Under the pieces are notes generated by a model. The model was not told the DNA's origin. It worked only from the letters and a program-made list of their open reading frames with translations, and did not search any database. From M3007 sp041160955 (GTDB lineage Bacteria; Bacteroidota; Bacteroidia; Chitinophagales; Saprospiraceae), in NCBI GenBank assembly GCA_041160955.1, contig JBEAVK010000043.1, positions 1 to 23,492 of the forward strand: DNA of 23,492 nt. Reading direction: 5' to 3'. The position numbers and the translations under genes were made by a program. Below are positions 19,016 to 23,492 of the stretch, one piece after another; the stretch's first letter is position 1; every line of letters starts with the position of its first letter.

Positions 19016-21958
19016 TTACTCCGCCGCCACCATTACCACTCCACGTCCTTCTTCAAGTCGCCAAATATACGCTCCCGAAGGCAAATCACCTAACGAAACT
19101 GAAAAAAGACCAGTCTGCTCTGTAATAAGTATTTGCCGAAGTAAGCGGCCATTTATATCAAACAATTGAAAAAATGTCCCTTTCGCTACTTCACTAAAGG
19201 ACACCAGCAGCCACTCCGAAGCGGGATTTGGCCATACCCGCACTTGTGCTTTTACAGTAGCGGGCTGCAAGGTAGCAACAGACCAATTGACTATTATTTC
19301 CTCTATTTGCGTACAACCATTATCGTCGGTGAGCGTAACGGTATAAGTACCGGGTAATAGTCCAGTAACCGACCACCCCTGCTGCCCGTCCGACCATAAG
19401 GCTTGTATGTTGCCAGTACCGCCAGTTGGCGAGAGAACAATACGTCCGTCGGGGATATTCGCACCTGTGGCGGGCGTTACTACAGGGTTAGTATGTAGGC
19501 TATCGGGTGCATCCAGCGGAATATTCCAACTGATACCACAACCCAGCGCATCCATCAGCATACCCGAATAGAAACCTGTACCCAAACCCGAAAGCAGGGG
19601 CAGGGTATCTCCAGTTGTCCAAAGCCAATGGAATGGAGCAGCACCATTCGTAGGTTGTATCGCTATACTACCATCGTTGGAATTGTAGCAAGAGATGATG
19701 GTCGGTTGTATCGACACTTGTATCGTACCCATACGACCTACATTGGCTGTCCCGAAGGCTGTGCAGCCCGTTGCATCTGCCACAGTGAGGGCATAACTGC
19801 CATAAGCCAGGTTAGCAGCGATACTATCCGCAGTACCGCCGCTCCAAAGGAACTGGAAAGGCGGGTTATCGCTCGTCACGGTGGGAGTGGCTGTGCCGCC
19901 GATGGTAGTGCCACAAAACACAGGCGTGGTGTGGAGCGATACTTCCGGCGATGGCACGCTAGGTACAGTGGCTTGTAGCACCACTGTCTCATTTTTTCCA
20001 TCGGTGAGGGTAAGTGTATAGTTGCCCGCTGCCAGACCAGTGCCGCCGCTACCCGCCCCCGATGGCCCTATCCAGTTATAGGTATAAGGTTCGCAACCAT
20101 TGATCGCGTGAACTGCAATACTTCCATTGGGTGTAGCAGTACAAGAACGCTGTATTTCAGGTGGATCAGCAGTAAGGGCAAATACCCCCGATTCGTAAGG
20201 GCCGATATCCACCGTTCCGCCTTGTATGCGTGGGTGACCATCTATATCTGTATCACCGGGAGCGATGACACTATTTGTACCTGCATTGATGAGTGGCGAA
20301 CAAGGCAGGAGCGTAAAATCATTGTTTGCTATGTCGCGAAAAAGCGGTGGAGCAGAAATAACGTTTTCACAACTATAATATTTTTCAGATAAATTCAAAT
20401 CAACACATTCAAATCCTTCTATATTTGAATTTTTAAAGGAAATAAAATCATATGGTACATCACTATAGTCGAACTTACTCAGAATAGAATTAATAACTTT
20501 AATAGTATCCCCCTCATTTCCATAATCACCAAACGAACTGATACCCGGATTCCAAAAAAGACAGTTTATAATAATAGGTTTGTAATAAACATATCCAATA
20601 TATGCTTGCGTAAAACTATAATATTCATAACCGATCGAAATACAATTCTTAAAAATCGTTTTTTCTGCTCTAGTGTTAACAACATCTGATCGCTGTGAAT
20701 AAAAGTGCGAATAACTAACAAGAGCAGTATCAATGTCCGTAAACAAAATTGTCCCTTTTTCCGCCCACATATCATTGTGCATAAACTCAACATCGGCATC
20801 TGAAAACTCAATAATTGCAACTATACTACCATCCGTTTCATTCATATAAAATCTATTGTGGGTCATGCTAAATAAAGCAGTATTTGTAGCAATGATGGCC
20901 AAACGAAGCGTGTTTGCTCCGCCTTGAAAATTGGTATTCTGTTCAAATATACAATAATTAATGCCCAATTTACCATTATAGGCAGCACCTGTTAAGGGAA
21001 AAAAATCCAGTGCCGCACCAAATTGGGCGCGATTGGAGATAAAATGGCAAGAGTCGATAAGCATTGCTGATAGTCCAGTCCTCGAAGGTGCAAAATGTGC
21101 CCCGCCTCCCCACGCACTGGCTAGATTGCTGTCGAATATACAATTCTTGAGGTCAAAACGATCGGTGCCGTTGTAGTCAAAATAATACAAACCACCACCC
21201 CTTACCGCTGTGTTTTGGATAAAGGAGCAATCCCTGATATCATCGCCCCGCTCCACCAAACTACCGCCATAAATAAATAGCCCTCCCCCGTAAAGTATGG
21301 CCGTATTCCTGTAAAACAAACACCCGATCACCTTACTACCCAAGGAACTCAGCGGCCCTCCACCGTGCATACAAATACCACCACCATAGTTTTTGGCGGT
21401 ATTGTTTCTAAACGTACAGTTTTTTATCGTTGGATAACCATCACCGTTGAGTGCCATAACGTATAAACCGCCGCCGCATACCGTTCTGTCGCGAAATGAA
21501 GGCGCTTGGGGCGCATTGGCATTACCCATTTGTACGACTAGGCCATCCAACACCGTATTGGAATCGGGTTCAAATAAATAAATCACATTATAACTATTAT
21601 CGGTACTGTCGCCCGCTACTCCTATATCGCCACTGAGTATGGTGGGGTGCAAGGGTGTATTGCGCTCTGCTGTACTTGTTTCGCTACCAGCAAAGCCCCC
21701 ATAGATTTGGACACCACTCTTGGGGGCAAACGAAACGGTTCTATCGGGCGTATTGGTGGGGGTATAAGTTCCTTGGGCAACCCAAATTTGGTTGCCAGCA
21801 GCGGAGGCGGCCAATGCTATTTGTAAATCGGTATAAGCATTGGCCCAATTGGAGCCATTAGAAAGCCCTGTCGCATTGGCATTGACGTATATTATGTTTT
21901 GTGCTTGACTGTTGTAGCCGATACAAAGGAATAGGAGTATAAAATGTATATATCTCAT
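19016..21958 (-). CDS. T9SS-secreted beta-helix protein with SprB-like repeats
   Basis: 980 aa. The signal peptide is residues 1-19 (MRYIHFILLFLCIGYNSQA). Residues 20-590 form a right-handed parallel beta-helix of the choice-of-anchor Q type: NATGLSNGSNWANAYTDLQ, turns such as NNTAKNYGGGICM and NTAVRGGGLYYF, closing with DTDIDGHPRIQGGTVDIGPYE. Residues about 597-885 hold four SprB-like/PKD-like repeats (SCYNSNDGSIAIQPTNGAAP is typical). Residues about 905-980 are a T9SS type A sorting domain (VWPNPASEWLL, FDINGRLL, LPSGAYIWRL). The C-terminal domain sends the protein through the type IX system to the surface or medium. It may be an adhesin or a polysaccharide-binding or lyase-like protein; no catalytic residues stand out. 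The central part, 20340-20970, is clearly more AT-rich than the rest. Confidence 0.9.
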   Translation of the reverse strand: MRYIHFILLFLCIGYNSQAQNIIYVNANATGLSNGSNWANAYTDLQIALAASAAGNQIWVAQGTYTPTNTPDRTVSFAPKSGVQIYGGFAGSETSTAERNTPLHPTILSGDIGVAGDSTDNSYNVIYLFEPDSNTVLDGLVVQMGNANAPQAPSFRDRTVCGGGLYVMALNGDGYPTIKNCTFRNNTAKNYGGGICMHGGGPLSSLGSKVIGCLFYRNTAILYGGGLFIYGGSLVERGDDIRDCSFIQNTAVRGGGLYYFDYNGTDRFDLKNCIFDSNLASAWGGGAHFAPSRTGLSAMLIDSCHFISNRAQFGAALDFFPLTGAAYNGKLGINYCIFEQNTNFQGGANTLRLAIIATNTALFSMTHNRFYMNETDGSIVAIIEFSDADVEFMHNDMWAEKGTILFTDIDTALVSYSHFYSQRSDVVNTRAEKTIFKNCISIGYEYYSFTQAYIGYVYYKPIIINCLFWNPGISSFGDYGNEGDTIKVINSILSKFDYSDVPYDFISFKNSNIEGFECVDLNLSEKYYSCENVISAPPLFRDIANNDFTLLPCSPLINAGTNSVIAPGDTDIDGHPRIQGGTVDIGPYESGVFALTADPPEIQRSCTATPNGSIAVHAINGCEPYTYNWIGPSGAGSGGTGLAAGNYTLTLTDGKNETVVLQATVPSVPSPEVSLHTTPVFCGTTIGGTATPTVTSDNPPFQFLWSGGTADSIAANLAYGSYALTVADATGCTAFGTANVGRMGTIQVSIQPTIISCYNSNDGSIAIQPTNGAAPFHWLWTTGDTLPLLSGLGTGFYSGMLMDALGCGISWNIPLDAPDSLHTNPVVTPATGANIPDGRIVLSPTGGTGNIQALWSDGQQGWSVTGLLPGTYTVTLTDDNGCTQIEEIIVNWSVATLQPATVKAQVRVWPNPASEWLLVSFSEVAKGTFFQLFDINGRLLRQILITEQTGLFSVSLGDLPSGAYIWRLEEGRGVVMVAAE

Positions 21959-21986
21959 GGTGTGTTGTTGATTAAATATAACTAAT

Positions 21987-22109
21987 TAGGTGGCACACGG
22001 ATTACACAGATTAGACACGGATATTAAAGAGTTTCTTTAAAAAGCGGGTTGCTTTTATGTAAAAACAGGTAAATCCGTGTCTAATCCGTGTTAATCCGTG
22101 TACTACCTA
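21987..22109. repeat. 37-39-bp inverted repeat (ATCCGTGT-type) between the two T9SS genes
   Basis: The left arm, 21987-22023, and the right arm, 22072-22109, are reverse complements with few mismatches and one indel. Each starts, from the outside, with TAGGT(G/A)G(C/T)ACACGGATT and contains ACACGGATT and GATTAGACACGGAT words. The loop of about 48 nt carries a small GCGGGTTGCTTTT sequence. The right arm's outermost TAG is the stop codon of the gene at 22107-23492. The left arm ends about 29 nt from the other gene's ATG. Confidence 0.8.
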
Positions 22110-23492
22110 TATTTTTATGATTTGGCCTTTTGTAACCGTTCCATCGGGCATTTTTAGCCACCAATGATAGATGCCTGCTGCTCGGTGCTCCAACTCCTGT
22201 ACTACGATTGCTTGCTGCCCCGCCTCTGTGGTCACATCGCGAAGGCTCAATTGGCGGCCATAAGCATCAGTGAGTACCAAACGAATTTTGCCCGCTACCG
22301 AAGTATTAAAGAACAAGGTACTCAAACCAGTAGTCGGATTGGGAACGGCTTTTACCTCGGGTGCTACCGAATAATGGCTCTTTTGTTGGCGAGATACCGC
22401 TACCGGAGCAGCCACCAAATGGTGTTCAGTACCATCGTGTGTCCAAGCACCATCACTTACAGCAGCATAGTCAATTTGGAGCAATGGCTCTGCTGATACT
22501 ATATCGCCTTTTGCCTTGAAGGACAGGTTGAAGAGCAGCGTACCCGGTTGTACGGCTTCGGTTTCTCCTTCTATGGTATTCCACGAAAAACCAATACTGC
22601 CCTGGTCGGCCTTGGACAGTCCAAAATGTTCGGGAACAACAGCAATATCTCCCGCTGACGGGCCTATCAGTTCCCAGCCATTGGGATCAAATTTTAGTGC
22701 AAATTGCAACCCGTCCATAACCGTTTCTCCTTGATAATAGACGGGAACAGTAATAATGTCGCCTCCTTTGGCGGCAGTATTGGTCATAAAACCAAGGCTG
22801 GAATCGGGTCGCTTCTTTTTTGAGTGTGGAGCAACAGTATTGTCCACATCCCCTATTTTAGTGCCAATAAAATTGACCTGACTATTGGGTAAGGAGGTAG
22901 CATTAAGGGTTATAGATTCTTTCTCAGTTAAGAACATTATTCCTGACGGAAGAATCCAAGGATTTTGAGGATTGGGAAATATATAGCCTTGGTCAAAAAA
23001 ACGCCAAGATTTTTGCATAGACTCTATTTGACTAAAACTAGTTAAAGTCCCCAATATCAGTTTCCGCAGCGCAACAATATCAAAAGTAGTTACCGTACCT
23101 GAATTATTCGCATCCGCAGAAATAAGTTTAAAGGGCGTATTAAGTGGTTCTAAACCAAGAATATGCCTACTAATAAGGATCAAGTCGTAAGTATTTACAC
23201 CATTGAGCGGGTCGAGATCTAATACTGGCGTTATTTTTTGTCGGTTACAATCGAAACAAATTTGGCACGCACTGTAATTACCGTCTATATCGGAAATCAT
23301 ATCAAAGGGCTGGCAAGAATTGGGTGTCGGACAACTGCTGCCTGTAATATTTACGTTTACGTCCTCAATGCCTTGGTTTAACTCTGTTTTTATGGTGCCA
23401 ACGATTGAATTATCTCCTCCTGATGCACAGGAAGGTAAGCCGGTGTTGGGTGCTAAAAAGGGTAAGCATGAAGCCTGTAAAACGGTCTGCCC
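22107..23492 (-). CDS. T9SS-secreted protein with dockerin- and cohesin-like domains, 5' end outside window
   Basis: 461 residues are present; the frame is open to the window edge (first residues GQTVLQASCLP), so the Met at 23300 is internal and the N-terminus is missing. Order: a carboxypeptidase-regulatory-like strand set with Cys pairs (GTIKTELNQGIEDVNVNITG, CQICFDC); two dockerin-like calcium loops (LDLDPLNGVNTYDLILISRHILG and SADANNSGTVTTFDIVALRK); a cohesin-like beta domain (about GDIITVPVYYQGETVMDGLQ through VQPGTLLFNLSFK); and a T9SS type A sorting domain (AVPNPTTGLSTLFF, LTDAYGRQL, AAGIYHWWLKMPDG). It should be exported to the cell surface. The stop codon is the first codon of the inverted repeat's arm. 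It shares strand and sorting type with the beta-helix gene downstream. Confidence 0.87.
   Translation of the reverse strand, partial: GQTVLQASCLPFLAPNTGLPSCASGGDNSIVGTIKTELNQGIEDVNVNITGSSCPTPNSCQPFDMISDIDGNYSACQICFDCNRQKITPVLDLDPLNGVNTYDLILISRHILGLEPLNTPFKLISADANNSGTVTTFDIVALRKLILGTLTSFSQIESMQKSWRFFDQGYIFPNPQNPWILPSGIMFLTEKESITLNATSLPNSQVNFIGTKIGDVDNTVAPHSKKKRPDSSLGFMTNTAAKGGDIITVPVYYQGETVMDGLQFALKFDPNGWELIGPSAGDIAVVPEHFGLSKADQGSIGFSWNTIEGETEAVQPGTLLFNLSFKAKGDIVSAEPLLQIDYAAVSDGAWTHDGTEHHLVAAPVAVSRQQKSHYSVAPEVKAVPNPTTGLSTLFFNTSVAGKIRLVLTDAYGRQLSLRDVTTEAGQQAIVVQELEHRAAGIYHWWLKMPDGTVTKGQIIKI

Noticed and set aside
21987..22109. Inverted repeats as ends of an intact insertion sequence
   Set aside because: No transposase frame lies between the arms here or in the other inverted repeats; the loops are only about 25-80 nt.
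23298..23300. Met at 23300 as the start of the dockerin-like protein
   Set aside because: The frame is open to the window edge with protein-like, Cys-containing domain sequence, so the gene continues outside.

Overview
The window looks like a chromosomal segment of a Bacteroidota bacterium, probably a Saprospiraceae-like lineage (the phylum is well supported, the family is my inference). The grounds are: two large secreted proteins with C-terminal type IX secretion (T9SS) sorting domains and SprB-type repeats; a TonB-dependent receptor with an N-terminal carboxypeptidase-regulatory-like domain paired with a lipoprotein; lipobox-bearing secreted enzymes; and Bacteroidota-type promoters (TTG, about 16-21 bp, TAnnTTTG) instead of sigma70 boxes, with few Shine-Dalgarno sites.

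Layout. Positions 1-1630 form an AT-rich accessory patch: a possible broken gene end, an orphan 172-aa protein, a small outer-membrane beta-barrel protein and a 5' gene fragment that runs into the 3' end of the next gene. Positions 1636-4595 (minus) hold a lipoprotein/TonB-dependent-receptor pair with overlapping reading frames. Positions 4993-6715 (minus) hold a YgiB/YgiC-like pair: a membrane protein with a Gly/Ser/Arg tail ending in Gly-Gly, and a glutathionylspermidine-synthase-type ATP-grasp ligase. Divergent from them is a membrane-anchored spermidine-synthase-like enzyme (6949-8493). I consider this polyamine/ATP-grasp module the most promising candidate for a little-described system.

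Positions 8550-12318 (plus) carry a beta-phosphoglucomutase-type HAD phosphatase, a lipocalin-like secreted protein, a GH13 amylase lipoprotein, a SET-domain protein and a GNAT acetyltransferase, the last three tightly coupled. Positions 12648-16743 (plus) carry a secreted S9 prolyl-oligopeptidase-family peptidase and a PfkB sugar kinase. Positions 16719-18804 (minus) carry an RluD-type pseudouridine synthase followed by a diacylglycerol-kinase-family lipid kinase. Positions 19016-23492 (minus) carry a 980-aa beta-helix/SprB/T9SS protein and the C-terminal 461 residues of a dockerin- and cohesin-like T9SS protein that runs off the window.

Working together: the GH13 enzyme, the phosphoglucomutase and the PfkB kinase are consistent with carbohydrate use; the receptor/lipoprotein pair suggests uptake of an unknown ligand; the two T9SS proteins are surface or secreted products.

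Non-coding structure is unusually rich. Four intergenic gaps contain large inverted or tandem repeats of unrelated sequence (4809-4978, 9856-10021, 15613-15687, 21987-22109), and two more contain strong simple hairpins (12494-12536, 18921-18969). Several genes have a TAnnTTTG box so close to the ATG that their mRNAs should be leaderless or nearly so. No tRNA, rRNA, CRISPR array or intact insertion sequence was recognised.
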